Assembly: GCA_947493995.1 (NCBI GenBank)
Contig: CANLTJ010000002.1
Location: forward strand, 423,269 to 487,268
From: an uncultured Arachnia sp.
GTDB lineage: Bacteria; Actinomycetota; Actinomycetes; Propionibacteriales; Propionibacteriaceae
DNA length: 64,000 nucleotides
Reading direction: 5' to 3'
A program made the translations under genes and the position numbers. Below the pieces are notes generated by a model. The model did no database searches and was not told the origin of the DNA. It saw nothing but the letters and a program-made list of their open reading frames with translations. Positions 1 through 11,079 of this stretch are shown here, one piece after another (the first letter of the stretch is position 1; each line of letters starts with the position of its first letter).

Positions 1-324
1 GACGCTACGTGCCCAGTAGCGGCGCCGGGAGTGATCGGAGGAGACGAACTCCTGATAGGTCATGGGGGCTCGGGGAATGGCACCTCGGCCGCGATAGTCG
101 GGCAGCCCCGACGCAGTCGAGGTCCCTGCCCCCGTGAGGACCATGGTCGGCAGATGCCCGATTGCAGCAGCAGCTGCGGCCACTTCGTCGGCCGAGGACA
201 CCAAACCGAAGGACGAGTCATCGGGCGGGCCCCACACCTTGCTGGGCAAAACACTCTCGCCGGCCTGTGCGGTACGGAACCAGCCCCCGACATCCGGGGG
301 GATTTGTTGCTGTGACACACCCAC
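1..324 (-). CDS. Sirtuin (Sir2-family NAD-dependent protein deacylase), N-terminal part, cut by window edge
   Basis: This gene is absent from the ORF track because it starts with GTG and has no stop in the window. Reading the minus strand from a GTG at 322-324 (an AGG lies six bases upstream; a second GTG sits at 316-318) gives an open frame to base 1. It contains the Sir2 NAD-binding signature GAGTSTASGLPDYRG, followed by MTYQEF and RRRYWARS, which match the region after the signature in actinobacterial sirtuins. Sirtuins remove acyl groups from lysines using NAD. An in-frame TAG lies just upstream, so the start cannot be much earlier. The zinc-binding and catalytic His regions lie outside the window. 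It is divergent from the opuC operon. The family assignment is firm, the exact start is not. Confidence 0.85.
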   Translation of the reverse strand, partial: MGVSQQQIPPDVGGWFRTAQAGESVLPSKVWGPPDDSSFGLVSSADEVAAAAAAIGHLPTMVLTGAGTSTASGLPDYRGRGAIPRAPMTYQEFVSSDHSRRRYWARSV

Positions 325-442
325 AGGCTACCTGCGGCCATCCCACGCGCCGGGCGAGCTTCCAGCGTCGAACAATCCCGCTGTTACGCTTGAACGGCCG
401 TCACAGGCGATGTCCTCAGGTCTTCCACCCAAGAAAGCGACC

Positions 443-1267
443 ATGATCACATTCGAGAATGTGCGCAAGGAGTATCCGGACGGCACCGTCGCAGTGAATG
501 ACTTCTCTCTGGAGATTCCCTCGCATGAAGTGGTGGTCCTTCTGGGTTCCTCCGGCTGCGGCAAGACCACACTCATGCGCATGGTCAACCGCATGGTGGA
601 CCCGTCCGCAGGCGTCGTCGCCATCGACGGCGAGGACGTGGCTCACACTGACCCGGTGCGGCTGCGACGCAGCATCGGCTACGTCATGCAATCGGGAGGT
701 CTGCTGCCGCACCGCACGGTGGCAAGCAATATCTCCACTGTGCCGATGCTGCTGGGTGAGACGCGACGCGCCGCTAACGCCCGGGCCATGGAGCTGCTGG
801 AGACTGTCGGACTGCCGACCAGCGTCGCCAAGCGCTACCCCAGCCAACTTTCCGGTGGCCAGCGCCAACGCATCGGCGTGGCCCGGGCTCTCGCGTCGGA
901 TCCGAACATCCTGCTGATGGACGAACCGTTCGGGGCCGTGGACCCGGTGGTGCGCGCCGAACTGCAGACCGAGTTGCTGCGCCTGCAGAGTGAACTCGCC
1001 AAGACCATCCTGTTCGTGACGCACGACGTGGACGAGGCGTTCATTCTGGGCCAGAAGGTGTTGGTGTTGCGCACGGGCGCAGAGGTGGCGCAGAGCGGCA
1101 GTCCCGCCGACATCCTTCTGGACCCCGCGGATGACTTCGTTGCCGACTTCATTGGTGGCGATCGTCGACATCTCCGAACCGAGATGCGCGATGGCCGCCA
1201 TATCGTCGTGGACGCTGCCGGTCGCCTCACCGGAGTCATGCAGGACGATCCCAGGCTGGCCGGATGA
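443..1267 (+). CDS. opuCA: Osmoprotectant (glycine betaine/proline/choline) ABC transporter ATPase
   Basis: ATP-hydrolysing subunit of an OpuC/ProU-type importer, about 274 aa. The track ORF starts at 134, but the first 103 codons are low-complexity read-through; ATG 443 begins MITFENVRKEYPDG, the usual start of this family. Walker A GSSGCGKT is at residues 35-42, the signature LSGGQ at 136-140 and Walker B LLMDEP at 157-162. The protein ends soon after the ATPase core, so the tandem CBS regulatory domains found in many OpuCA proteins are missing or very short. The stop overlaps the next ATG (ATGA), showing translational coupling with the two permease genes and the binding protein downstream. 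Substrate is inferred from the family and operon; betaine, carnitine or choline cannot be told apart. Confidence 0.9.
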   Translation: MITFENVRKEYPDGTVAVNDFSLEIPSHEVVVLLGSSGCGKTTLMRMVNRMVDPSAGVVAIDGEDVAHTDPVRLRRSIGYVMQSGGLLPHRTVASNISTVPMLLGETRRAANARAMELLETVGLPTSVAKRYPSQLSGGQRQRIGVARALASDPNILLMDEPFGAVDPVVRAELQTELLRLQSELAKTILFVTHDVDEAFILGQKVLVLRTGAEVAQSGSPADILLDPADDFVADFIGGDRRHLRTEMRDGRHIVVDAAGRLTGVMQDDPRLAG

Positions 1268-1920
1268 GATTCGACTGGATGGCGGACAACGCCGATCGCA
1301 TCCTGGCGCTGGCCCTGGCGCATGTGCAGGTTGCCGTGATCCCCATCGTGGCGAGCCTTCTCCTCTCGGTACCCATCGCGTGGTGGGCCCACCGCCAGCA
1401 GACGGCGCGACGCATTCTGGTGCCGCTCAGCAGCATCCTCTACGCCCTGCCGTCGCTGCCGCTGTTCATCATCCTTCCCGTGATCATCGGCACCCAGGTG
1501 CTGGATCCACTAAATCTCGTCATCGCGCTCACGCTGTTCGGGATTGCACTCATGGTGCGCACCGCCGTCGACGCCTTCGACTCGGTCGGACGGGTCACAC
1601 GCGACGACGCCCTGGCCGTGGGGCACTCACCCGGGCAGGTGTTCTGGCGCGTGGCGCTGCCGCTCGCCGGCCCACCACTCATGGCGGGAACCCGTGTTGT
1701 GAGTGCCTCGACGCTGTCGCTGGTGTCGGTGGGCGCACTCATCGGTGTGCCGTCGCTCGGGTACTTCTTCACCAATGGCTATCAGCGCGGATTCCCCACG
1801 GAGATCCTGACGGGCGTCCTGGGCACCGTCGTCCTCGCTGTGATCTTCGACGCCGTCATCGTGGTGGTGGGGCGCCTCCTGATGCCGTGGGTGCGGGCCA
1901 CCGACAGGAGGCGGGCGTGA
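1264..1920 (+). CDS. opuCB: Osmoprotectant ABC transporter permease 1
   Basis: 218-aa inner-membrane permease with about five or six hydrophobic segments. It carries the family's EAA-like stretch around DDALAVGHSPGQVFWRVALPLAGPP, the loop that docks on the ATPase. It overlaps opuCA by four bases and the following permease gene by four bases, so the three are translated as a coupled unit. OpuC-type importers use two related permeases (CB and CD) to build the membrane channel; this one comes first. No frameshift or missing segment is visible. Assignment rests on the permease sequence pattern plus the four-gene operon. Confidence 0.88.
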   Translation: MRFDWMADNADRILALALAHVQVAVIPIVASLLLSVPIAWWAHRQQTARRILVPLSSILYALPSLPLFIILPVIIGTQVLDPLNLVIALTLFGIALMVRTAVDAFDSVGRVTRDDALAVGHSPGQVFWRVALPLAGPPLMAGTRVVSASTLSLVSVGALIGVPSLGYFFTNGYQRGFPTEILTGVLGTVVLAVIFDAVIVVVGRLLMPWVRATDRRRA

Positions 1921-2711
1921 ACCAAGTCGTCGACGCCTTCGCTTGGCTGGCGGACCCCGTGAACTGGTCGGGCTCCGGCGGCATCGGGGTACGCATCCTC
2001 GAGCACCTCTGGTACACCCTGCTCGCCGTCGTGCTGGCGGCCGTCATTGCCGTCCCCGCCGGGCTGTTCATCGGCCACACCGGCAAGGGCCGGGGCATCG
2101 CCATCGGCCTCACCGGCGCCCTACGGGCCCTACCGTCACTCGGGCTGCTGACGTTTCTCGCGGTCATCATGGGGTTGGGCATCAACCTCGCGATCGTGCC
2201 CTCCACCATCGTCCTGGCCATCCTGGCCATCCCTCCCCTCCTGGCAGCCTCCTACTCCGGTGTGGAGGCCGTCGACGGTGACGTGGTGGACGGCGCCCGG
2301 GCCACCGGCCTGACGGAATGGCAGATCGTCTTCCGCGCTGAAGTGCCCCTGGCCGGCCCCCTGCTGATCGGTGGCCTGCGCTCAGCGATGCTGCAAGTCA
2401 TCGCCACGGCAACTCTCAGCGCCTACCTGGGATTGGGGGGACTGGGTCGCTTCATCTTCGACGGGCAGGCCATCCGCGATTACACCCAGATGCTGGGCGG
2501 GGCGATCGTCGTGATCGCCCTGGCGCTCGCCATCGACGGGATCATCCTGCTGGCCAAGAAGTTGCTGCTGCCTCCCGGCGTGGCGATCGCTCTGGGGACT
2601 GCCAGCACCGTCGAGAACGGCAACAAGAACGCTGACACGGCTGCACCCGGGAACACCGACGACAGGCCAGACGAAGGCGCTGCGCTCACCGCCGCCCCTT
2701 CGGCCGACTAG
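1917..2711 (+). CDS. opuCD: Osmoprotectant ABC transporter permease 2
   Basis: Second permease, about 264 aa from a GTG at 1917 that overlaps the end of the previous gene (GTGA). The track's 526-aa ORF starting at 1131 is an artefact of an open frame through opuCA and opuCB. After a short N-terminus it shows hydrophobic helices and the docking motif VDGARATGLTEWQIVFRAEVPLA, with GLGGLGRFIFDG near the end, both typical of OpuCD/YehW-type permeases. A polar Ala/Asp-rich tail of about 40 residues follows the last helix. Together with opuCB it forms the membrane pore; the substrate-binding lipoprotein follows 39 bases downstream. Confidence 0.88.
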   Translation: MNQVVDAFAWLADPVNWSGSGGIGVRILEHLWYTLLAVVLAAVIAVPAGLFIGHTGKGRGIAIGLTGALRALPSLGLLTFLAVIMGLGINLAIVPSTIVLAILAIPPLLAASYSGVEAVDGDVVDGARATGLTEWQIVFRAEVPLAGPLLIGGLRSAMLQVIATATLSAYLGLGGLGRFIFDGQAIRDYTQMLGGAIVVIALALAIDGIILLAKKLLLPPGVAIALGTASTVENGNKNADTAAPGNTDDRPDEGAALTAAPSAD

Positions 2712-2750
2712 CATCGAAGACACGACAATCCTCTCGAAAAGGACCCAGAC

Positions 2751-3692
2751 ATGACTTCATTGTTCCCCCGACGTGCTTTCGTGGGCATCGCCGCCGCCGC
2801 GGCCCTGCTTGCCGGCTGCTCCGACGCCGACCCCATGGCCGCCGATCCAGCGACCACCGATGGCGGCGGTGAGCCTGCCTCCTCCACGGTGACGGTCGGC
2901 TCCGCCGGCTTCCCCGAGGCCGAAATCATCGCGGAGCTCTACGCCCAGGCGCTCGAGGCTGACGGCTTCACCGTTGAGCGCAACATGCAGATCGGTTCCC
3001 GCGAAACCTACATCCAAGCCCTCGAGGACGGCTCCGTCGACCTCCTGCCCGAATACACCGGCAACTTGCTCCAGTTCTACAACCCCGACGCCACGGCCCA
3101 GACGGCGGATGAGGTGCTCTCCGCCCTGCGGGAGGAGGCCCCGGAGGACGTCCGAATCCTGGAGCCCTCCTCGGCAGAGAACAAGGACTCCTATGTGGTG
3201 ACCTCGGAGTTTTCGACGGAGAACGACATCAACTCCTTGGCCGATCTCTCGGACTATGATGGGACCCTGCGGCTCGCCGCCAACCCCGAGCTCCCCAACC
3301 GTCCCTATGGCCCCATGGGCCTGACGGAGATCTACGGCGTCCCTGAGGAGAACATCGACTTCACCCCCATCGACGATGGCGGTGGCCCGCTGACCGTTGC
3401 CGCACTGGCCGACGGGGACGTCGACATGGTGGATCTCTACTCCACCACCCCCGCCATCACCGAGATGGATTTCGTGGTGCTCGAGGACCCGGAGGACATG
3501 ATCATCGCCCAGCAGGTGTTCCCGCTGGTCAGTGACAGCGTGGACGAGTCGGCCGACGAGACCCTCAACTCCGTCAGCGAAGCACTCACGACGGAGGACC
3601 TCATCGACATGAACGCCCGCAACCAGGGCGAGGAGAAAGCCGCACCCGCAGACATCGCGTCGGACTGGCTCGAGGAGAATGGCTTGGTGTGA
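2751..3692 (+). CDS. opuCC: Osmoprotectant-binding lipoprotein (OpuCC/YehZ type)
   Basis: 313-aa solute receptor. The N-terminus is a lipoprotein signal peptide with twin Arg (RR) then a hydrophobic stretch and lipobox LLAGC, giving lipid-modified Cys23. The mature protein begins after an acidic linker with VTVGSAGFPEAEIIAELYAQAL, and DLLPEYTGNLLQFY is the OpuAC-type ligand-binding region found in betaine/choline-binding proteins. It sits last in the opuC operon and would deliver ligand to the permeases on the outer face of the membrane. An AAAGGA-type ribosome site precedes the ATG. Family assignment is strong; exact ligand is unknown. Confidence 0.9.
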   Translation: MTSLFPRRAFVGIAAAAALLAGCSDADPMAADPATTDGGGEPASSTVTVGSAGFPEAEIIAELYAQALEADGFTVERNMQIGSRETYIQALEDGSVDLLPEYTGNLLQFYNPDATAQTADEVLSALREEAPEDVRILEPSSAENKDSYVVTSEFSTENDINSLADLSDYDGTLRLAANPELPNRPYGPMGLTEIYGVPEENIDFTPIDDGGGPLTVAALADGDVDMVDLYSTTPAITEMDFVVLEDPEDMIIAQQVFPLVSDSVDESADETLNSVSEALTTEDLIDMNARNQGEEKAAPADIASDWLEENGLV

Positions 3693-3821
3693 GCCTCCCT
3701 CACTCAAGTTTGATGTGGGTGAACCCCTCGTCGCGCTAGGTTGGATGTCAATGGCCCGACGGATCATCCATCCGTCCGGGCCCACATCGCCCACTCGTCA
3801 CAACAGGAGGAGAAACACACG

Positions 3822-4415
3822 ATGGCAGCAAAGAAGACGTCCCGCAGCAATCTGATGGGGTCCTACACGGTTCCAGGCCTCGATGTTGAAAAGGGCCAGA
3901 AGCTGGCCCGCGAACTGCAGACTTGTTTGCACAATCTGAACGACCTGCATCTCACGCTCAAGCATGCCCACTGGAACGTTGTCGGACCCAAGTTCATCAG
4001 CGTTCACGAGATGTTCGATCCGCAGGTGGACAGCGTCCGTGAGATGACCGACACGGTCGCGGAGCGCATGGCCACCATGGGCGTTCCTCCCGTTGGCACG
4101 CCAGGGGCACTGGTGAAGGACCGCGACTGGGAGGACTACTCCATCGGTCTCGCGCAGGCCTCGGAGCACCTCGGCGCCCTGGACCTGACCTACTCCCGCG
4201 TGATCGAGAACCACCGCCGGGTGATGGAGATCGCCGGCGAGATCGACCCGATCACCGAGGACATCCTGATCGGCCAGGCCGGTGAGATGGAGCAGTACCA
4301 GTGGTTCGTCCGCGCACACCTGCAGGACGACGAGGGCCAGCTCTCCACCGAATCCGCCACCACGGAGAAGGAAGCGGCGGCGCAAGCGATGGAGGGCGAT
4401 CGCAAGATCGACTGA
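3822..4415 (+). CDS. dps: Dps-family DNA-binding ferritin-like protein
   Basis: 197-aa starvation/oxidative-stress mini-ferritin. Start ATG 3822 follows an AGGAGG; the track start at 3741 lacks this. Ferroxidase ligands are all visible in register with the family: H50 in KHAHWN, H62, D66, D77 and E81 in TVAER. Dps forms a dodecamer that oxidises and stores iron, protecting DNA from hydroxyl radicals. The Lys/Arg-rich N-terminus (MAAKKTSRS) could bind DNA directly, as in other Dps proteins. It is a single gene ending in a strong terminator. No defects seen. Confidence 0.93.
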   Translation: MAAKKTSRSNLMGSYTVPGLDVEKGQKLARELQTCLHNLNDLHLTLKHAHWNVVGPKFISVHEMFDPQVDSVREMTDTVAERMATMGVPPVGTPGALVKDRDWEDYSIGLAQASEHLGALDLTYSRVIENHRRVMEIAGEIDPITEDILIGQAGEMEQYQWFVRAHLQDDEGQLSTESATTEKEAAAQAMEGDRKID

Positions 4416-4434
4416 TCGCCGCACAAATAGAGCC

Positions 4435-4467
4435 GAAGGGGCCCCGGACATCCTCCGGGGCCCCTTC
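4435..4467 (+). terminator. Intrinsic terminator after dps
   Basis: A perfect 14-bp inverted repeat (arms 4435-4448 and 4454-4467, loop of 5) starts 20 bases after the dps stop. The stem is very G+C-rich. A clear T-tract is lacking, as is common in high-G+C actinobacteria. Confidence 0.85.
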
Positions 4468-4523
4468 GCTTCGCGTCCCTTGAACTGCGCTACTGCTCAC
4501 CGCCCATCTGAATCCGACGACGC

Positions 4524-4745
4524 TTGACCAGAAAGCGTGAGCACTCGCGTAAACCGGATCAACAGTATGACTTGATCGAATCGTTTTCACCGAGCTCATA
4601 CCTGGAGATGTTCGCCCGTCAGGCGATGCCCGGATGGACGGCGTGGGGCCATGAGTCCGGTATCGACTCCGCACCAAGAGACGCCGTGCTGCACGCCCGC
4701 CTCACCTCTCCATACCCGCCCTATAGCACGGGCGTGGAGACATAA
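4524..4745 (+). pseudogene. C-terminal remnant of an MT-A70-family (N6-adenine) DNA methyltransferase
   Basis: The frame contains REHSRKPDQQYDLIESFSP and then YLEMFARQAMPGWTAWGHE. This matches the C-terminal end of MT-A70-type adenine methyltransferases, where HSRKPDE..YDLIE..SPGPYLELFAR...GW..WG is conserved. The catalytic DPPW motif and the S-adenosylmethionine-binding core, which lie upstream in intact proteins, are missing. An in-frame stop lies just before and the dps terminator occupies the sequence upstream of that. So this is a leftover of a deleted gene, probably from a phage or mobile element. About 40 residues are recognisable; the rest of the ORF is not. Confidence 0.7.
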
Positions 4746-4818
4746 GGCGGGCGCCGGAACATCAAGGCAGGCGTCGGGATGGTAGATAGCGGGCAGGCTT
4801 CGGGGTGTCGGCAGTACC

Positions 4819-6081
4819 TCACAGGTGGGGCAGTGATTGCGCCAGGGCTTCCCGTTCGGCCTGGAACTTCTGGTTGATCGCGAACGTGATGCCCAGCGTG
4901 ACGATTGGCATGAGTGCGACGCTGATGATCGGGACCTCCCAACCGCCCAGCTGTTCCGCGACGGCGCCCAGACCCACGGGCCAAATGGAGGCCAGCAAAA
5001 AGCCGACGCCGTTGGCCAGCGCCGACAGCCCCGCAACTTTCGTCAGGTCCGGATAGCCGGCAATGAGCGCGAGTGACATGGCCAGGTGGGCACCGGCGCA
5101 GACACCGGCGACCAGCGTCGCGGCCCATCCGAGGATCCCGTTCCCGAAGCCGAAGAACCCCATAGTCACCACCGCGGGAATGAAGACAATGCCGTATCCC
5201 ACCAGAACGGTGCGCCAGCGGGTGAACTCCAACAACTTCGGTCCGAACAGAGCGCCGGGGATCGCGGCCAGTGCATAGGCCCCGAGGATGGCGCCGGATT
5301 CCGCGTCGGAGGCGCCCGCCACCTGGAACCACGTGGGGCCCCACGTCATGATCGCGAAGAACATGGCCGACTGGACTCCCATGTGCGCCGCGATGGCGAG
5401 CAGCGTCGGCTCGCGGAACATCGCTCCCACGCCAGCCACGGACGCATTCTCCTGCCGACGAAACATCGCGCTGTCACGCTTCTTCGCCAGTCCCCAGCCG
5501 ATCAGCCACCACACGAGCACAGCCACGATGACGACCACCCACACGGAGATGGCTGCGTTCCAGCTGAGTCCCCACTGCTGCATGAGCGGTACGGTGGCAG
5601 CGGCACCCAAGGACGCGCCCACGTTCAGCCCGACGGAGAACCAGCCCATGTACGCGGTGGCCCGACGTGGATAGAAGGTGCGGATCGCCACGGGAACCAC
5701 CGCGTTGCCCATGCCCACCCCGATCGACAGCAGGATGGTTCCGCCCATCAACGCCAGCGTCGTGGGGATGAAACGCACGGCGGTGCCCGCGGCGACGATG
5801 ACCAGCAGGATGACGATGGTGAGCGGCGCACCGAAGCGTCGCACGACGGCGGGCGTGGCGAAGGCGAAGATGCCGAACACGAGCAGGGGGAGCGACCCCA
5901 GCCATCCCGCTTCAGCCTCGGAGAGGCCGAGTGATTCCCTGATCACCGGAATGACCGGCGCAACGTTGTTGACGGTCAGCCGGAGCGTGATCGACACGCC
6001 GACGAGGATGACGATGGCGTGCAGGAAGAAGGGCACCACATGGGTGGGCTCAGCGGCTCCCGTGGCGCGGCTGTGACTCAT
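4819..6081 (-). CDS. Major facilitator superfamily transporter, CynX/NimT-like
   Basis: 420-aa integral membrane protein with about 12 predicted hydrophobic segments. The N-terminal half (TVNNVAPVIPVIRESLGLSEAEAGWLGSLPLL, then FAFATPAVVRRFG) follows the pattern of the cyanate/2-nitroimidazole (CynX/NimT) branch of the MFS. Substrate cannot be read from sequence. It lies seven bases downstream of deoD on the same strand, so the two are probably one transcript, which would fit a nucleoside or base exporter/importer, but that is only inference from position. No break in the frame. Confidence 0.8.
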   Translation of the reverse strand: MSHSRATGAAEPTHVVPFFLHAIVILVGVSITLRLTVNNVAPVIPVIRESLGLSEAEAGWLGSLPLLVFGIFAFATPAVVRRFGAPLTIVILLVIVAAGTAVRFIPTTLALMGGTILLSIGVGMGNAVVPVAIRTFYPRRATAYMGWFSVGLNVGASLGAAATVPLMQQWGLSWNAAISVWVVVIVAVLVWWLIGWGLAKKRDSAMFRRQENASVAGVGAMFREPTLLAIAAHMGVQSAMFFAIMTWGPTWFQVAGASDAESGAILGAYALAAIPGALFGPKLLEFTRWRTVLVGYGIVFIPAVVTMGFFGFGNGILGWAATLVAGVCAGAHLAMSLALIAGYPDLTKVAGLSALANGVGFLLASIWPVGLGAVAEQLGGWEVPIISVALMPIVTLGITFAINQKFQAEREALAQSLPHL

Positions 6082-6088
6082 CGGGCGA

Positions 6089-6796
6089 TCAGCTCAGCGC
6101 CGCGGCGACGGCAAGTTTCAGTGCACCCTGGAACTTGGTCTCCCGGTCCTCCGCGCTCATGTCGGAGCTGTGGTCGAGCAGGTGGTCCGAGACGGTCAGA
6201 ACGGTGAGCGCCTGGCGGCCGAACTCAGCCGCCGCCCCGTAGATGCCGGCCGCCTCCATCTCCACACCCAGCACGCCGTACTTGCTGAGCAGCTCGATGC
6301 TGCTGGCGCCCTCGAGGTAGAAGTGGTCCCTGGACAGGATGGGACCGACGTGGACGGTCATCGAGTCGTCGGCGGCAGCCACTGCCGCCGCGGCCAGGTT
6401 GAAGCTGGCGAGCGCAGCGAAGTTCAGCCCGGGCAGCCGCTGCTGGTTCATGTTGGAGTCCGTGTGTGCTCCCAGACCGACGATGACGTCGCCCACCTTC
6501 ACGTCGTGGGACATGCCACCGCAGGTGCCGACGCGGATGATGCGCTGCACGTCGTAGTGGTCGTACAGCTCGGTGACGTACAGGGTGGCTGAGGGCATGC
6601 CCATGCCGGAACCCATGACGGTCAGCGGTTTCCCGTCGACGGTGCCGGTGAAGCCGAGCATGCCGCGGACGTCGGTGACCAGTTCGGCGTCGTCCATGAG
6701 CAGGTGGGCGATCCGTTCGGCGCGCTTCGGGTCGCCTGGCATGATGACCGCCGGGGCGATCTGGTCCTTCTCGGCGCGGATGTGCGGTGTGGGCAT
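6089..6796 (-). CDS. deoD: Purine-nucleoside phosphorylase, DeoD type
   Basis: 235-aa hexameric-type phosphorylase that splits purine (deoxy)nucleosides with phosphate to give the base and (deoxy)ribose-1-phosphate in salvage. Visible family marks: the N-terminal MPTPHI then VIMPGDPKRAERIA (phosphate-binding G-D-P-x-R), RVGTCGG, and the substrate loop GVEMEAAGIYG, followed by VSDHLL. Length is normal for DeoD. ATG 6796 begins right at the conserved N-terminus. The MFS gene follows after seven bases and is probably co-transcribed. Confidence 0.94.
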   Translation of the reverse strand: MPTPHIRAEKDQIAPAVIMPGDPKRAERIAHLLMDDAELVTDVRGMLGFTGTVDGKPLTVMGSGMGMPSATLYVTELYDHYDVQRIIRVGTCGGMSHDVKVGDVIVGLGAHTDSNMNQQRLPGLNFAALASFNLAAAAVAAADDSMTVHVGPILSRDHFYLEGASSIELLSKYGVLGVEMEAAGIYGAAAEFGRQALTVLTVSDHLLDHSSDMSAEDRETKFQGALKLAVAAALS

Positions 6797-6934
6797 ATCG
6801 GGGTCCTTTCAAACACTCGCGGTGTTGTCACGTTGGCTGACTCCGAAAGCTTCTGGGTCAGCGGCTTGTCTCTCGACAGCATGGGATTCGCATGCCATCA
6901 CTTTGAAGTCTGGCAGATCGGGGCATGCGTAGCA

Positions 6935-7171
6935 TCAAACAGTGGTGTCCAGCACGTCGTCCAGGTCATTCCGGAGACTGGCTGTGTCCACCACCGGAAG
7001 GCTGCTCCGGCGAGAGATCAGCTGCTCGACAGGCACCGGCCGACGCGGCGGGGGCCCGATGGTCGCTACGGGCGCACCGTCGAGCGTGATCGTCAAGACA
7101 TCACCGCGGGCCGTATGAGCAAGGATGTCGTCGGTCCTGTGGAGCCAATCCATGACGGTGACGCTCTGCAT
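6935..7171 (-). CDS. Orphan Phd/YefM-like antitoxin
   Basis: About 78 aa when started at the ATG 7169-7171 (MQSVTV). The track's 123-aa version adds an unconvincing Cys-rich leader. The pattern, a short beta-strand start, then RTDDILAHTARGDVLTITLDGAPVATI, matches the N-terminal DNA-binding fold of Phd/YefM antitoxins (repressor that dimerises on DNA, with a disordered C-terminus that blocks the toxin). The C-terminal half is Pro/Arg-rich and then acidic. Only 138 bases separate its stop from deoD, so no toxin gene follows, and none is seen upstream. It is either an orphan or paired with a toxin elsewhere. Confidence 0.6.
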   Translation of the reverse strand: MQSVTVMDWLHRTDDILAHTARGDVLTITLDGAPVATIGPPPRRPVPVEQLISRRSSLPVVDTASLRNDLDDVLDTTV

Positions 7172-7348
7172 AGCCTTGAGCCTATTCCACCATGCGCCAC
7201 ACCCTGTCCGGGAGTGGTTGCACAGTCCCGCGCTGAAGGGCATGTAGCAGCAGATCGCACGGCACGGATCTCCTTGACCGCACCTCAGATGAAGCGCGCA
7301 CAGCACTCGGGACGACGCGACGTACCGCGATCGCCCCCTACAGACAGC

Positions 7349-7381
7349 AAGAACGTTCCTCCCGGTGGGAGGAACGTTCTT
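7349..7381. terminator. Perfect 15-bp hairpin beside tRNA-Ile
   Basis: Inverted repeat with arms 7349-7363 and 7367-7381 and a three-base loop. It starts three bases beyond the 3' end of the minus-strand tRNA-Ile gene, and its minus-strand copy ends in a short run after the stem, so it probably ends the tRNA transcript. Confidence 0.8.
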
Positions 7382-7384
7382 CGG

Positions 7385-7458
7385 TGGGCCTAACTGGACT
7401 TGAACCAGTGACCTCTGCCTTATCAGGGCAGCGCTCTAACCGTCTGAGCTATAGGCCC
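7385..7458 (-). tRNA. tRNA-Ile (anticodon GAT)
   Basis: The minus strand folds as a 74-nt cloverleaf: acceptor GGGCCTA pairs with TAGGCCC, the D-arm reads TAGCTCAGACGGTTAGAGC, the anticodon loop is CTGATAA with anticodon GAT, and the T-loop is TTCAAGT. The CCA end is not encoded. In many actinobacteria a tRNA-Ile (often followed by tRNA-Ala) lies just downstream of gyrA, which is the case here; no tRNA-Ala is seen next to it. Confidence 0.96.
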
Positions 7459-7513
7459 GTGCACCGCTCGCTGACTCTATCGCAACGGCTGGCAGGCGAT
7501 CAAACCACGAACC

Positions 7514-8288
7514 TCAGTCCTCGGCCAGCGTGACCTCGAGACCGCCCATGACGGTGGCCGCAAGGTTGTAGAGGAAGGCGAAGAGCGTCGCCACTGCCGT
7601 GATGATGACCACGTCGATGGCTGCAAGCACCGCGGCGAAGCCCAGGATGCGGGACCCGCTGATGTAGTCCTGCACCCGGAACTCACCGCCCGGACTCTGG
7701 TCCCCCACCAGGGTGGTCAGGAAGGAGTCGACCGCCTCCAGCGCACCGGAACTGAGGATGATGGCCCACAACACATAGACAATCACGATCAGCATCACGC
7801 CGAAGCCGATGGCAAACAGGAACGTCGTCTTCATGACGGACCACGGGTCGATCCGCGCCAGTCGCAGCCGAGCCTTTCGGGTGCGACGCGTACCCGTCCT
7901 AGGCATCATCGGTGCAGCATTCGACGCGCCCCCCGCCGACGCACGCGATGACGGAGCCGAGGCAGCGGACCCCGCACTCACAGCGGTACCGGCGCTTCTC
8001 GACGTCGGTCGCACCGGCGCCGGGACCGCCGTGCCCAGCGGACGGCTTGCCCACTCGACGGCCGACTGGTTGCGATTCCCTGTCCCGGAAACGGCTGTCG
8101 TCTCCGCAGCTGACTCCTCGTCCCGTTCCTGCCGTGCAGCCGGAGAGGAGGGTGAGCTCACGCCCACAGAGGTGCTTGAGGATGCACTGTTCCCGTCTGC
8201 GTCGCGATAGAGTTCACCGCCCTCATTGTCACGGTCCATCGAGAAGTCCAGGCCCGGGGAGCCATCAGGACCGGGCCAGCGGGGGGCG

Positions 8289-8296
<8 letters not shown>
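7514..8296 (-). CDS. DUF3566 transmembrane protein downstream of gyrA
   Basis: 260 aa. The first ~140 residues are Ser/Ala/Arg-rich and low complexity. Then comes [20 protein letters not shown], the conserved lead-in of DUF3566, and two membrane helices ([21 protein letters not shown] and [25 protein letters not shown]) ending in [10 protein letters not shown]. Its start overlaps the gyrA stop by eight bases, so it is in the gyrB-gyrA operon. This gyrA-linked small membrane protein is widespread in actinobacteria; mycobacterial neighbours have been tied to the cell envelope and division, but no function can be read from this sequence. Confidence 0.85.
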
Positions 8297-10967
<2,671 letters not shown>

Positions 10968-11051
10968 CTCTTACCTGTGTGCTTGGAACAGTGCTGTGTG
11001 GACCTGACCCCGGTCCGGGGGTCTAGAGGGGCAAAGCCCCCGTATGGAAGC

Positions 11052-11070
11052 CACGGGGGCTTCCCCCGTG
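11052..11070. terminator. Short G+C hairpin in the gyrB-gyrA gap
   Basis: An 8-bp inverted repeat (11052-11059 with 11063-11070) lies ten bases after the gyrB stop; a smaller hairpin follows near 11029-11041. There is no T-run on the minus strand. It could attenuate or process the gyrB-gyrA message rather than end it. Confidence 0.4.
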
Positions 11071-11079
11071 TGCCGTAGG

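Noticed and set aside
1131-2711. 526-aa ORF spanning opuCB and opuCD
   Set aside because: Its first 262 codons run through opuCA/opuCB in the wrong frame; only the part from GTG 1917 is a real permease.
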